This document shows positions 45,180 to 59,238 of a DNA stretch of 64,000 nt, piece after piece (the first letter of the stretch is position 1; each line of letters begins with the position of its first letter). The translations under genes and the position numbers were made by a program. The notes under the pieces were generated by a model. The model was not told the DNA's origin. It saw only the letters and a program-made list of their open reading frames with translations, and ran no database searches. Source of the stretch: Phalacrocorax aristotelis (Eukaryota; Chordata; Aves; Suliformes; Phalacrocoracidae); assembly GCF_949628215.1 (NCBI RefSeq), contig NC_134276.1:133672125-133736124 (forward strand), read 5' to 3'.

Positions 45180-45981
45180 CCTCACCTCAGCCGTGGCTTC
45201 TTAATTTGGCGGGAGCGGTGAAAAGCGTCAGGGACCGTGAGTCCGCTAATGCTGAGAGGGTGCCGACGCTTTAGAGAAGAAAAAGCATGCGGAGGAAGGG
45301 CTGGAAAAGAACGTTACGCTAATTGCCAGATTGAAGCCGTGGTCCATGACGTACAAGCCGTAATCGCAGTTTTTGTTTCTCAGCACTAAAGCTGAAGCAT
45401 GACAAGGAAACGTCTTTGAGAAGCCTGGCAATTGCCATGCAGGAGAGTAAGGGCAGGGAGGAAGCGGTGGCAATGGACGTTGAGGACTTCGAATACTTGT
45501 CATGGCTGGGACGTGTCTAGCACGTGAGCGCATCTGTTTGCAGCACCGTTGGGTATAGCAGGATACCTGAGAAGAGGAGGGCCGTAATGGCCGTGTGAGA
45601 CAGCCATTCTGCCAGGAGCGCGGCGGTCGAACACTAGCTTAAAGCTCTGCTAGCCATCCTCTCCTTCTTGCTCCTTTCAGAGCGGGTGATAAAAGGTTTA
45701 ATGGCCTCTGTTTGAGACTGCTAGGAAGCCAGGCAACGCGGAGACAGAAGAGCAAATTTTGCTGGAAAAGGCTTGGCAAAGGACGTTGAGGGCAAAGCCT
45801 TGTCTGTTTGCCTTAGAAGGCCTCTGTGAATGAAAGAATTGCCTGTCCTCAAGGCTGGGCCAGTTTTGGCAACCAGTTCTACACCCTGTTGGGCCCGTTT
45901 CAAGGCAGGCTAGATGTTGGCTGATATAAAGGCCTGCCAAGGGACTTAGAGGCCAATCAGAAGAAGAAAAGGGAATTCAAC
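45180..45981. repeat. Core 9
   Basis: TTCGAATACTTGTC variant, AAACGTC for AAACTTC, CGAACACTAGC for CGACCAGTAGC. Type B end. Shares these with core 16. Confidence 0.95.
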
Positions 45982-46809
45982 GGTTATCCGGTCCGGGTTT
46001 TACTCCAGTCCATTTCCAGGTGGATCCTGTCCAATATATACCACCGCTTCATTTCCAGGGCAGATCCTGTCAGGGTTTAGTGGACTGGGAGTAAAACCAG
46101 GGCGGGATCCACCTGGGGAATTCACTGGGGGTAAAATCTGGACCGGATCTCCTCTGGGAATGGACTGGGGTTAAAACCCGGAACGGATCTGACCTGGGAA
46201 TGGACTGCAGGTTCAACCTGTACCGGATCTGCCCTGGGAATGGACTGGCAGTAAATCTTGGACTGTCTCCGACCTCGGATAGGACTGGGGCTAAAATCCC
46301 GGACTGGATCTCCTCTGGGAATGGACTGGGGTTTACACCCAGTCTGCATCCACCCTTGGAATGGACTGGGGGTAAAACCCGGATGGGATCCGTGCTGGGG
46401 GTAAACTGCAGACCGGATCAACCTTGGGAATGGACTGGGGTAAAAGCCAGGCTGGATCCGACCTGGGAGTGGACTGCGGGTAAAACCCGGACAGGATCTC
46501 CTTTGGCAATGGGCTGGCGGTAAAACCCGGACAGGATCCCCTCTGGGAATGGACTGTGGGTAAAACCCGGACCGGATCTCCTCTGGGAATGGATTGGGGG
46601 TAAAACCCGGACCGTATCCACCCTGGGAATTGACTGTGGGTAAAACTTGGACTGGATCTGCCCTGGGAACGGAGTGGGGGTAAAACCCGGACGGGATCCG
46701 TGCTAGGGGTAAACTGCAGAGCGGATCCACTCGGTTATGGGCTGGTGGTAATGCCCAGTGCAGACCCGGCCTTGGAATGGACTGGTGGTAAAACATATAC
46801 TGGATCCGC

Positions 46810-47611
46810 CCTCACCTCAGCCGTGGCTTCTTAATTTAGCGGGAGCGATGAAAATCATCAGGGACCGTGAGTCCGCTAATGCTGAGAGGGTGCCGACGCT
46901 TTAGAGAAGAAAAACCATGCGGAGGACGGGCTGGAAAAGGACGTTACGCTAATCGCCAGATTGAAGCCGTGGTCCATGACGTACAAGCCGTAATCGCAGT
47001 TTTTGTTTCTCAGCACTAAAGCTGAAGCGTGACAAGGAAACTTCTTTGAGAAGCCTGGCAATTGCCATGCAGGAGAGTAAGGGCAGGGAGGAAGCGGTGG
47101 CGATGGACGTTGAGGACTTTGAATAGTTTCCATGGCTGGAACGTGTCTAGCACGTGAGCGCATCTGTTTGCGGCACCGTTGGGTATAGCAGGATACCTGA
47201 GAAGGGGAGGGCCGTAACGGCCGTGTGAGACAGCCATTCTGCCAGGAGCGCGGCGGTCGAGCAGTAGCTTAAAGCTCTGCTAGCCATCCTCTCCTTCTTG
47301 CTCCTTTCAGAGCGGGTGAGAAAAGGTTTAATGGCCTCTGTTTGAGACTGCTAGGAAGCCAGGCAACGCGGAGACAGAAGAGCAAATTTTGCTGGAAAAG
47401 GCTTGGCAAAGGACGTTGAGGGCAAAGCCTTGTCTGTTTGCCTTAGAAGGCCTCTGTGAATGAAAGAATTGCCTGTCCTCAAGGCTGGGCCAGTTTTGGC
47501 AACCAGTTCTACACCCTGTTGGGCCCGTTTCAAGGCAGGCTAGATGTTGGCTGATATAAAGGCCTGCCAAGGGACTTAGAGGCCAATCAGAAGAAGAAAA
47601 GGGAATTCAAC
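46810..47611. repeat. Core 10
   Basis: Returns to the core 1 form (TTTGAATAG, AAAATCATC, type A end). Starts the run of three 1875-bp units. Confidence 0.95.
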
Positions 47612-48684
47612 TGCAGACCGGATCAACCTTGGGAATGGACTGGGGTAAAAGCCGGGCTGGATCCAACCTGGGAGTGGACTGCAGGTAAAACCCGGACAGG
47701 AACTCCTCTGTGATTGGACTGCCGGTAAAACCCAGACCGGATCTCCTTTGGGAATGGACTGTGGGTAAAAGCCGGACCGGATCTCCTCTGGGAATTGACG
47801 GCAGGTAAAACCTGGACCGGATCTCCTTTGGGAATGGACTGTGGGTAAAACCCGGACCGGATCTCCTCTGGGAATGGGCTGTGGGTAAAACTTGGACAGG
47901 ATCTGCCCTGGGAGTGGACTGCGGGTAAAACCCGGACAGGATCTCCTTTGGGAATGGGTTGGCGGTAAAACCCGGACCGGGTCTCCTCTGGGAATGGATT
48001 GGGGGTAAAACCCGGACTGTATCCACCCTGGGAATGGCCTGTGGGTAAAACCTGGTATGGATCTCCCCTGGGAATGGACTGGGGGTAAAACGCAGAACAT
48101 ATCTGACCTGGGAATGGACTGCAGGTTCAACCTGGACCGGATCTGCCCTGGGAATGGACTGGCAGTAAATCTTGGACTGTCTCCGACTTCGGATAGGACT
48201 GGGGCTAAAATCCCGGACTGGATCTCCTCTGGGAATGGACTGGGGTTTACACCCGGTCTGCATTCACCCTTGGAATGGACTGCGGGTAAAACCCGGATGG
48301 GATCCGTGCTGGAGGTAAACTGCAGACCGGATCTCCTTTGGGAAAGGACTGTTGGTAAAACCCGGACCGGATCTCCTCTGGGAATGGACTGGGGGTAAAA
48401 CCTGGACCGTATCCACCCTGGGAATGGACTGTGGGTAAAACTTGGATTGGATCTGCCCTGGGAACGGAGTGGAGGTAAAACCCGGACCGTATCCACCCTG
48501 GGAATTGACTGTGGGTAAAACTTGGACTGGGTCTGCCCTGGGAACGGAGTGGGGGTAAAACCCGGACAGGATCCGTGCTAGGGGTAAACTGCAGAGCGGA
48601 TCCACTCGGTTATGGGCTGGTGGTAATGCCCAGTGCAGACCCGGCCTTGGAATGGACTGGTGGTAAAACATATACTGGATCCGC

Positions 48685-49486
48685 CCTCACCTCAGCCGTG
48701 GCTCCTTAATTTAGCGGGAGCGATGAAAATCATCAGGGACCGTGAGTCCGCTAATGCTGAGAGGGTGCCGACGCTTTAGAGAAGAAAAACCATGCGGAGG
48801 ACGGGCTGGAAAAGGACGTTACGCTAATCGCCAGATTGAAGCCGTGGTCCATGACGTACAAGCCGTAATCGCAGTTTTTGTTTCTCAGCACTAAAGCTGA
48901 AGCGTGACAAGGAAACTTCTTTGAGAAGCCTGGCAATTGCCATGCAGGAGAGTAAGGGCAGGGAGGAAGCGGTGGCGATGGACGTTGAGGACTTTGAATA
49001 GTTTCCATGGCTGGAACGTGTCTAGCACGTGAGCGCATCTGTTTGCGGCACCGTTGGGTATAGCAGGATACCTGAGAAGGGGAGGGCCGTAACGGCCGTG
49101 TGAGACAGCCATTCTGCCAGGAGCGCGGCGGTCGAGCAGTAGCTTAAAGCTCTGCTAGCCATCCTCTCCTTCTTGCTCCTTTCAGAGCGGGTGAGAAAAG
49201 GTTTAATGGCCTCTGTTTGAGACTGCTAGGAAGCCAGGCAACGCGGAGACAGAAGAGCAAATTTTGCTGGAAAAGGCTTGGCAAAGGACGTTGAGGGCAA
49301 AGCCTTGTCTGTTTGCCTTAGAAGGCCTCTGTGAATGAAAGAATTGCCTGTCCTCAAGGCTGGGCCAGTTTTGGCAACCAGTTCTACACCCTGTTGGGCC
49401 CGTTTCAAGGCAGGCTAGATGTTGGCTGATATAAAGGCCTGCCAAGGGACTTAGAGGCCAATCAGAAGAAGAAAAGGGAATTCAAC
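48685..49486. repeat. Core 11
   Basis: Core 1 form; preceded by GGCTCCTTAATTT rather than GGCTTCTTAATTT, as in core 2. Confidence 0.95.
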
Positions 49487-50559
49487 TGCAGACCGGATCA
49501 ACCTTGGGAATGGACTGGGGTAAAAGCCGGGCTGGATCCAACCTGGGAGTGGACTGCAGGTAAAACCCGGACAGGAACTCCTCTGTGATTGGACTGCCGG
49601 TAAAACCCAGACCGGATCTCCTTTGGGAATGGACTGTGGGTAAAAGCCGGACCGGATCTCCTCTGGGAATTGACGGCAGGTAAAACCTGGACCGGATCTC
49701 CTTTGGGAATGGACTGTGGGTAAAACCCGGACCGGATCTCCTCTGGGAATGGGCTGTGGGTAAAACTTGGACAGGATCTGCCCTGGGAGTGGACTGCGGG
49801 TAAAACCCGGACAGGATCTCCTTTGGGAATGGGTTGGCGGTAAAACCCGGACCGGGTCTCCTCTGGGAATGGATTGGGGGTAAAACCCGGACTGTATCCA
49901 CCCTGGGAATGGCCTGTGGGTAAAACCTGGTATGGATCTCCCCTGGGAATGGACTGGGGGTAAAACGCAGAACATATCTGACCTGGGAATGGACTGCAGG
50001 TTCAACCAGGACCGGATCTGCCCTGGGAATGGACTGGCAGTAAATCTTGGACTGTCTCCGACTTCGGATAGGACTGGGGCTAAAATCCCGGACTGGATCT
50101 CCTCTGGGAATGGACTGGGGTTTACACCCGGTCTGCATTCACCCTTGGAATGGACTGCGGGTAAAACCCGGATGGGATCCGTGCTGGAGGTAAACTGCAG
50201 ACCGGATCTCCTTTGGGAAAGGACTGTTGGTAAAACCCGGACCGGATCTCCTCTGGGAATGGACTGGGGGTAAAACCTGGACCGTATCCACCCTGGGAAT
50301 GGACTGTGGGTAAAACTTGGATTGGATCTGCCCTGGGAACGGAGTGGAGGTAAAACCCGGACCGTATCCACCCTGGGAATTGACTGTGGGTAAAACTTGG
50401 ACTGGGTCTGCCCTGGGAACGGAGTGGGGGTAAAACCCGGACAGGATCCGTGCTAGGGGTAAACTGCAGAGCGGATCCACTCGGTTATGGGCTGGTGGTA
50501 ATGCCCAGTGCAGACCCGGCCTTGGAATGGACTGGTGGTAAAACATATACTGGATCCGC

Positions 50560-51361
50560 CCTCACCTCAGCCTCGGCTCCTTAATTTAGCGGGAGCGATG
50601 AAAATCATCAGGGACCGTGAGTCCGCTAATGCTGAGAGGGTGCCGACGCTTTAGAGAAGAAAAACCATGCGGAGGACGGGCTGGAAAAGGACGTTACGCT
50701 AATCGCCAGATTGAAGCCGTGGTCCATGACGTACAAGCCGTAATCGCAGTTTTTGTTTCTCAGCACTAAAGCTGAAGCGTGACAAGGAAACTTCTTTGAG
50801 AAGCCTGGCAATTGCCATGCAGGAGAGTAAGGGCAGGGAGGAAGCGGTGGCGATGGACGTTGAGGACTTTGAATAGTTTCCATGGCTGGAACGTGTCTAG
50901 CACGTGAGCGCATCTGTTTGCGGCACCGTTGGGTATAGCAGGATACCTGAGAAGGGGAGGGCCGTAACGGCCGTGTGAGACAGCCATTCTGCCAGGAGCG
51001 CGGCGGTCGAGCAGTAGCTTAAAGCTCTGCTAGCCATCCTCTCCTTCTTGCTCCTTTCAGAGCGGGTGAGAAAAGGTTTAATGGCCTCTGTTTGAGACTG
51101 CTAGGAAGCCAGGCAACGCGGAGACAGAAGAGCAAATTTTGCTGGAAAAGGCTTGGCAAAGGACGTTGAGGGCAAAGCCTTGTCTGTTTGCCTTAGAAGG
51201 CCTCTGTGAATGAAAGAATTGCCTGTCCTCAAGGCTGGGCCAGTTTTGGCAACCAGTTCTACACCCTGTTGGGCCCGTTTCAAGGCAGGCTAGATGTTGG
51301 CTGATATAAAGGCCTGCCAAGGGACTTAGAGGCCAATCAGAAGAAGAAAAGGGAATTCAAC
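50560..51361. repeat. Core 12
   Basis: Core 1 form with CAGCCTCGGCTCC at its start, shared only with core 13. Confidence 0.95.
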
Positions 51362-52434
51362 TGCAGACCGGATCAACCTTGGGAATGGACTGGGGTAAAA
51401 GCCGGGCTGGATCCAACCTGGGAGTGGACTGCAGGTAAAACCCGGACAGGAACTCCTCTGTGATTGGACTGCCGGTAAAACCCAGACCGGATCTCCTTTG
51501 GGAATGGACTGTGGGTAAAAGCCGGACCGGATCTCCTCTGGGAATTGACGGCAGGTAAAACCTGGACCGGATCTCCTTTGGGAATGGACTGTGGGTAAAA
51601 CCCGGACCGGATCTCCTCTGGGAATGGGCTGTGGGTAAAACTTGGACAGGATCTGCCCTGGGAGTGGACTGCGGGTAAAACCCGGACAGGATCTCCTTTG
51701 GGAATGGGTTGGCGGTAAAACCCGGACCGGGTCTCCTCTGGGAATGGATTGGGGGTAAAACCCGGACTGTATCCACCCTGGGAATGGCCTGTGGGTAAAA
51801 CCTGGTATGGATCTCCCCTGGGAATGGACTGGGGGTAAAACGCAGAACATATCTGACCTGGGAATGGACTGCAGGTTCAACCTGGACCGGATCTGCCCTG
51901 GGAATGGACTGGCAGTAAATCTTGGACTGTCTCCGACTTCGGATAGGACTGGGGCTAAAATCCCGGACTGGATCTCCTCTGGGAATGGACTGGGGTTTAC
52001 ACCCGGTCTGCATTCACCCTTGGAATGGACTGCGGGTAAAACCCGGATGGGATCCGTGCTGGAGGTAAACTGCAGACCGGATCTCCTTTGGGAAAGGACT
52101 GTTGGTAAAACCCGGACCGGATCTCCTCTGGGAATGGACTGGGGGTAAAACCTGGACCGTATCCACCCTGGGAATGGACTGTGGGTAAAACTTGGATTGG
52201 ATCTGCCCTGGGAACGGAGTGGAGGTAAAACCCGGACCGTATCCACCCTGGGAATTGACTGTGGGTAAAACTTGGACTGGGTCTGCCCTGGGAACGGAGT
52301 GGGGGTAAAACCCGGACAGGATCCGTGCTAGGGGTAAACTGCAGAGCGGATCCACTCGGTTATGGGCTGGTGGTAATGCCCAGTGCAGACCCGGCCTTGG
52401 AATGGACTGGTGGTAAAACATATACTGGATCCGC

Positions 52435-53236
52435 CCTCACCTCAGCCTCGGCTCCTTAATTTAGCGGGAGCGATGAAAATCATCAGGGACCGTGAGTCCG
52501 CTAATGCTGAGAGGGTGCCGACGCTTTAGAGAAGAAAAACCATGCGGAGGACGGGCTGGAAAAGGACGTTACGCTAATCGCCAGATTGAAGCCGTGGTCC
52601 ATGACGTACAAGCCGTAATCGCAGGTTTTGTTTCTCAGCACTAAAGCTGAAGCGTGACAAGGAAACTTCTTTGAGAAGCCTGGCAATTGCCATGCAGGAG
52701 AGTAAGGGCAGGGAGGAAGCGGTGGCGATGGACGTTGAGGACTTTGAATAGTTTCCATGGCTGGAACGTGTCTAGCACGTGAGCGCATCTGTTTGCGGCA
52801 CCGTTGGGTATAGCAGGATACCTGAGAAGGGGAGGGCCGTAACGGCCGTGTGAGACAGCCATTCTGCCAGGAGCGCGGCGGTCGAGCAGTAGCTTAAAGC
52901 TCTGCTAGCCATCCTCTCCTTCTTGCTCCTTTCAGAGCGGGTGAGAAAAGGTTTAATGGCCTCTGTTTGAGACTGCTAGGAAGCCAGGCAACGCGGAGAC
53001 AGAAGAGCAAATTTTGCTGGAAAAGGCTTGGCAAAGGACGTTGAGGGCAAAGCCTTGTCTGTTTGCCTTAGAAGGCCTCTGTGAATGAAAGAATTGCCTG
53101 TCCTCAAGGCTGGGCCAGTTTTGGCAACCAGTTCTACACCCTGTTGGGCCCGTTTCAAGGCAGGCTAGATGTTGGCTGATATAAAGGCCTGCCAAGGGAC
53201 TTAGAGGCCAATCAGAAGAAGAAAAGGGAATTCAAC
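52435..53236. repeat. Core 13
   Basis: As core 12, with a private GCAGGTTTTG for GCAGTTTTTG. Followed by a 403-bp spacer. Confidence 0.95.
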
Positions 53237-53639
53237 TGCAGACCGGATCAACCTTGGGAATGGACTGGGGTAAAAGCCGGGCTGCATCCGACCTGGGACT
53301 GGACTGCGGGTAAAACCCGGACAGGATCTCCTCTGGGAATGGACTGTGGGTAAAACCCAGACAGGATCTCCTCTGGGAATGGACTGGGGGTAAAACCCGG
53401 ACCGGATCTCCTCTGGGAATGGATTGGGGGTAAAACCCGGACCGTATCCACCCTGGGAATGGACTGTGGGTAAAACTTGGACTGGATCTGCCCTTGGAAT
53501 GGACTGGGGGTAAAACCCGGACGGGATCCGTGCTAGGGGTAAACTGCAGAGCGGATCCACTCGGAGGTGGACTGCTGGGAATGCCCAGTGCGGACCCGGC
53601 CTTGGAATGGACTGGTGGTAAAACATATTCTGGATCCGC

Positions 53640-54441
53640 CCTCACCTCAGCCGTGCCTTCTTAATTTAGCGGGAGCGATGAAAAGCGTCAGGGACCGTGA
53701 GTCCGCTAATGCTGAGAGGGTGCCGACGCTTTAGAGAAGAAAAGCCATGCAGAAGACGGGCTGGAAAAGGACGTTACGCTAATCGCCAGATTGAAGCCGT
53801 GGTCCATGACGTACAAGCCGTAATCGCAGTTTTTGTTTCTCAGCACTAAAGCTGAAGCGTGACAAGGAAACTTCTTTGAGAAGCCTGGCAATTGCCATGC
53901 AGGAGAGTAAGGGCAGGGAGGAAGCGGTGGCGATGGACGTTGAGGACTTCAAATAGTTTTCATGGCTGGAACGTGTCTAGCACGTGAGCGCATCTGTTTG
54001 CGGCACCGTTGGGTATAGCAGGATACCTGAGAAGGGGAGGGCCGTAACGGCCGTGTGAGACAGCCATTCTGCCAGGAGCGCGGCAGTCGAGCAGTAGCTT
54101 AAAACTCTGCTAGCCATCCTCTCCTTCTTGCTCCTTTCAGAGCGGGTGAGAAAAGGTTTAATGGCCTCTGTTTGAGACTGCTAGGAAGCCAGGCAACGCG
54201 GAGACAGAAGAGCAAATTTTGCTGGAAAAGGCTTGGCAAAGGACGTTGAGGGCAAAGCCTTGTCTGTTTGCCTTAGAAGGCCTCTGTGAATGAAAGAATT
54301 GCCTGTCCTCAAGGCTGGGCCAGTTTTGGCAACCAGTTCTACACCCTGTTGGGCCCGTTTCAAGGCAGGCTAGATGTTGGCTGATATAAAGGCCTGCCAA
54401 GGGACTTAGAGGCCAATCAGAAGAAGAAAAGGGAATTCAAC
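53640..54441. repeat. Core 14
   Basis: TTCAAATAG variant and GAAAAGCCATGCAGAAG. Type A end, 403-bp spacer after it. Confidence 0.95.
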
Positions 54442-54844
54442 TGCAGACCGGATCAACCTTGGGAATGGACTGGGGTAAAAGCCGGGCTGGATGCGACCTG
54501 GGAGTGGACTGCGGGTAAAACCCGGACAGGATCTCCTTTGGCAATGGGCTGGCGGTAAAACCCGGACAGGATCTCCTCTGGGAATGGACTGTGGGTAAAA
54601 CCCGGACCGGATCTCCTCTGGGAATGGATTGGGGGTAAAACCCGGACCGTATCCACCCTGGGAATGGACTGTGGGTAAAACTTGGACTGGATCTGCCCTG
54701 GGAATGGACTGGGGGTAAAACCCGGACGGGATCCGTGCTAGGGGTAAACTGCAGAGCGGATCCACTCGGAGGTGGACTGGTGGTAATGGCCAGTGCGGAT
54801 CCGGCCTTGGAATGGACTGGTGGTAAAACATATACTGGGTCCGC

Positions 54845-55646
54845 CCTCACCTCAGCCGTGGCTTCTTAATTTAGCGGGAGCGATGAAAAGCGTCAGGGAC
54901 CGTGAGTCCGCTAATGCTGAGAGGGTGCCGACGCTTTAGAGGAGAAAAAGCATGCGGAGGTCGGGCTGGAAAAGGACGTTACGCTAATCACCAGATTGAA
55001 GCCGTGGTCCATGACGTACAAGCCGTAATCGCAGTTTTTGTTTCTCAGCACTAAAGCTGAAGCGTGACAAGGAAACTTCTTTGAGAAGCCTGGCAATTGC
55101 CATGCAGGAGAGTAAGGGCAGGGAGGAAGCGGTGGCGATGGACGTTGAGGACTTCCAATACTTTTCATGGCTGGGACGTGTCTAGCACGTGAGCGCATCT
55201 GTTCGCAGCACCGTTGGGTATAGCAGGATACCTGAGAAGAGGAGGGCCGTAATGGCCGTGTGAGACAGCCATTTTGACAGGAGCGCGGCGGTCGACCAGT
55301 AGCTTAAAACTCTGCTAGCCATCCTCTCCTTCTTGCTCCTTTCAGAGCGGGTGAGAAAAGGTTTAATGGCCTCTGTTTGAGACTGCTAGGAAGCCAGGCA
55401 ACGCGGAGACAGAAGAGCAAATTTTGCTGGAAAAGGCTTGGCAAAGGACGTTGAGGGCAAAGCCTTGTCTGTTTGCCTTAGAAGGCCTCTGTGAATGAAA
55501 GAATTGCCTGTCCTCAAGGCTGGGCCAGTTTTGGCAACCAGTTCTACACCCTGTTGGGCCCGTTTCAAGGCAGGCTAGATGTTGGCTGATATAAAGGCCT
55601 GCCAAGGGACTTAGAGGCCAATCAGAAGAAGAAAAGGGAATTCAAC
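54845..55646. repeat. Core 15
   Basis: Matches core 5 closely (TTCCAATAC, TTTTGACAGG). Type B end. Confidence 0.95.
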
Positions 55647-56287
55647 GGTTATCCGGTCCGGGTTTTACCCCAGTCCATTTCCAGGGTGGATCCTGTCCAA
55701 TATATACCACCGCTTCATTTCCAGGGCAGATCCTGTCAGGGTTTAGTGGACTGGGAGTAAAACCAGGGCGGGATCCACCTGGGGAATTCACTGGGGGTAA
55801 ACCCTTGACTGCATCTGCCCTGGGGTAGGACTGGGGGTAAAACCCGGACCGGATCTGCCCTGGGAATGGACTGGGGGTAAAACCCAGAACGGATCTGACC
55901 TGGGAATGGACTGGGGGTAAAACCCAGAACGGATCTGCCCTGGGAATGGACTGGCAGTAAATCTTGGACTGTCTCCGACGTCGGATAGGACTGGGGCTAA
56001 AATCCCGGACTGGATCTCCTCTGGGAATGGATTGGGGTTAAAACTTGGACTGGATCTCCTCTGGGAATGGATTGGGGGTAAAACCCGGACCGTATCCACC
56101 CTGGGAATGGACTGTGGGTAAAACTTAAACTGGATCTGCCCTGGGAATGGACTGGGGGTAAAACCCGGACGGGATCCGTGCTAGGGGTAAACTGCAGAGC
56201 GGATCCACTCGGAGGTGGACTGGTGGGAATGCCCAGTGCGGATCCGGCCTTGGAATGGACTGGTGGTAAAACATATACTGGATCCTC

Positions 56288-57089
56288 CCTCACCTCAGCC
56301 GTGGCTTCTTAATTTGGCGGGAGCGGTGAAAAGCGTCAGGGACCGTGAGTCCGCTAATGCTGAGAGGGTGCCGACGCTTTAGAGAAGAAAAAGCATGCGG
56401 AGGAAGGGCTGGAAAAGAACGTTACGCTAATTGCCAGATTGAAGCCGTGGTCCATGACGTACAAGCCGTAATCGCAGTTTTTGTTTCTCAGCACTAAAGC
56501 TGAAGCATGACAAGGAAACGTCTTTGAGAAGCCTGGCAATTGCCATGCAGGAGAGTAAGGGCAGGGAGGAAGCGGTGGCGATGGACGTTGAGGACTTCGA
56601 ATACTTGTCATGGCTGGGACGTGTCTAGCACGTGAGCGCATCTGTTTGCAGCACCGTTGGGTATGGCAGGATACCTGAGAAGAGGAGGGCCGTAATGGCC
56701 GTGTGAGACAGCCATTCTGCCAGGAGCGCGGCGGTCGAACACTAGCTTAAAGCTCTGCTAGCCATCCTCTCCTTCTTGCTCCTTTCAGAGCGGGTGAGAA
56801 AAGGTTTAATGGCCTCTGTTTGAGACTGCTAGGAAGCCAGGCAACGCAGAGACAGAAGAGCAAATTTTGCTGGAAAAGGCTTGGCAAAGGACGTTGAGGG
56901 CAAAGCCTTGTCTGTTTGCCTTAGAAGGCCTCTGTGAATGAAAGAATTGCCTGTCCTCAAGGCTGGGCCAGTTTTGGCAACCAGTTCTACACCCTGTTGG
57001 GCCCGTTTCAAGGCAGGCTAGATGTTGGCTGATATAAAGGCCTGCCAAGGGACTTAGAGGCCAATCAGAAGAAGAAAAGGGAATTCAAC
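56288..57089. repeat. Core 16
   Basis: Matches core 9 (TTCGAATACTTGTC, CGAACACTAGC). Carries AACGCAGAG in the invariant segment and GTATGGCAGG. Confidence 0.95.
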
Positions 57090-57916
57090 GGTTATCCGGT
57101 CCGGGTTTTACTCCAGTCCATTTCCAGGTGGATCCTGTCCAATATATACCACCGCTTCATTTCCAGGGCAGATCCTGTCAGGGTTTAGTGGACTGGGAGT
57201 AAAACCAGGGCGGGATCCACCTGGGGAATTCACTGGGGGTAAAATCTGGACCGGATCTCCTCTGGGAATGGACTGGGGGTAAAACCCAGAACGGATCTGA
57301 CCTGGGAATGGACTGCAGGTTCAACCTGTACCGGATCTGCCCTGGGAATGGACTGGCAGTAAATCTTGGACTGTCTCCGACCTCGGATAGGACTGGGGCT
57401 AAATTCCCGGACTGGATCTCCTCTGGGAATGGACTGGGGTTTACACCCAGTCTGCATCCACCCTTGGAATGGACTGGGGGTAAAACCCGGATGGGATCCG
57501 TGCTGGGGGTAAACTGCAGACCGGATCAACCTTGGGAATGGACTGGGGTAAAAGCCGGGCTGGATCCGACCTGGGAGTGGACTGCGGGTAAAACCCAGAC
57601 AGGAACTCCTTTGGCAATGGGCTGGCGGTAAAACCCGGACAGGATCCCCTCTGGGAATGGACTGTGGGTAAAACCCGGACCGGATCTCCTCTGGGAATGG
57701 ATTGGGGGTAAAACCCGGACCGTATCCACCCTAGGAATCGACTGTGGGTAAAACTTGGACTGGATCTGCCCTGGGAATGGACTGGGGGTAAAACCCGGAC
57801 GGGATCCGTGCTAGGGGTAAACTGCAGAGCGGATCCACTCGGAGATGGACTGGTGGGAATGCCCAGTGCGGATCCGGCCTTGGAATGGACTGGTGGTAAA
57901 ACATATACTGGGTCCG

Positions 57917-58718
57917 CCCTCACCTCAGCCGTGGCTTCTTAATTTGGTGGGATGATGAAAAGCATCAGGGACCGTGAGTCCGCTAATGCTGAGAGGGTGC
58001 CGACGCTTTAGAGAAGAAAAAGCATGCGGAGGACGGGCTGGAAAAGGACGTTACGCTAATTGCCAGATTGAAGCCGTGGTCCATGACGTACAAGCCGTAA
58101 TCGCAGTTTTTGTTTCTCAGCACTAAAGCTGAAGCGTGACAAGGAAACTTCTTTGAGAAGCCTGGCAATTGCGATGCAGGAGAGTAAGGGCAGGGAGGAA
58201 GCGGTGGCGATGGACGTTGAGGACTTCGAATACTTGTCATGGCTGGGACGTGTCTAGCACGTGAGCGCATCTGTTTGCGGCACCGTTGGGTATAGCAGGA
58301 TACCTGAGAAGAGGAGGGCCGTAATGGCCGTGTGAGACAGCCATTCTGCCAGGAGTGTGGCGGTCAACCAGTAGCTTAAAGCTCTGCTAGCCATCCTCTC
58401 CTTCTTGCTCCTTTCAGAGTGGGTGATAAAAGGTTTAATGGCCTCTGTTTGAGACTGCTAGGAAGCCAGGCAACGCGGAGACAGAAGAGCAAATTTTGCT
58501 GGAAAAGGCTTGGCAAAGGACGTTGAGGGCAAAGCCTTGTCTGTTTGCCTTAGAAGGCCTCTGTGAATGAAAGAATTGCCTGTCCTCAAGGCTGGGCCAG
58601 TTTTGGCAACCAGTTCTACACCCTGTTGGGCCCGTTTCAAGGCAGGCTAGATGTTGGCTGATATAAAGGCCTGCCAAGGGACTTAGAGGCCAATCAGAAG
58701 AAGAAAAGGGAATTCAAC
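57917..58718. repeat. Core 17
   Basis: Shortened start GGGATGATGAAAAGCATC, AGGAGTGTGGCGGTCAACC private differences, type B end. Confidence 0.95.
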
Positions 58719-59238
58719 GGTTATCCGGTCCGGGTTTTACCCCAGTCCATTTCCAGGTGGATCCTGTCCAATATATACCACCGCTTCATTTCCAGGGCAG
58801 ATCCTGTCAGGGTTTAGTGGACTGGGAGTAAAACCAGGGCGGGATCCACCTGGGGAATTCACTGGGGGTAAAATCTGGACCGGATCTCCTCTGGGAATGG
58901 ACTGGGGTTAAAACCCGGAACGGATCTGACCTGGGAATGGACTGCAGGTTCAACCTGGACCGGATCTGCCCTGGGAATGGACTGGCAGTAAATCTTGGAC
59001 TGTCTCCGACGTCGGATAGGACTGGGGCTAAAATCCCGGACTGGATCTCCTCTGGGGATGGACTGGGGTTTACACCCGGTCTGCATCCACCCTTGGAATG
59101 GAGTGGGGGTAAAACCCGGATGGGATCCGTGCTGGGGGTAAACTGCAGACCGGATCCACTCGGAGATGGACTGGTGGGAATGCCCAGTGCGGATCCGGCC
59201 TTGGAATGGACTGGTGGTAAAACATATACTGGATCCGT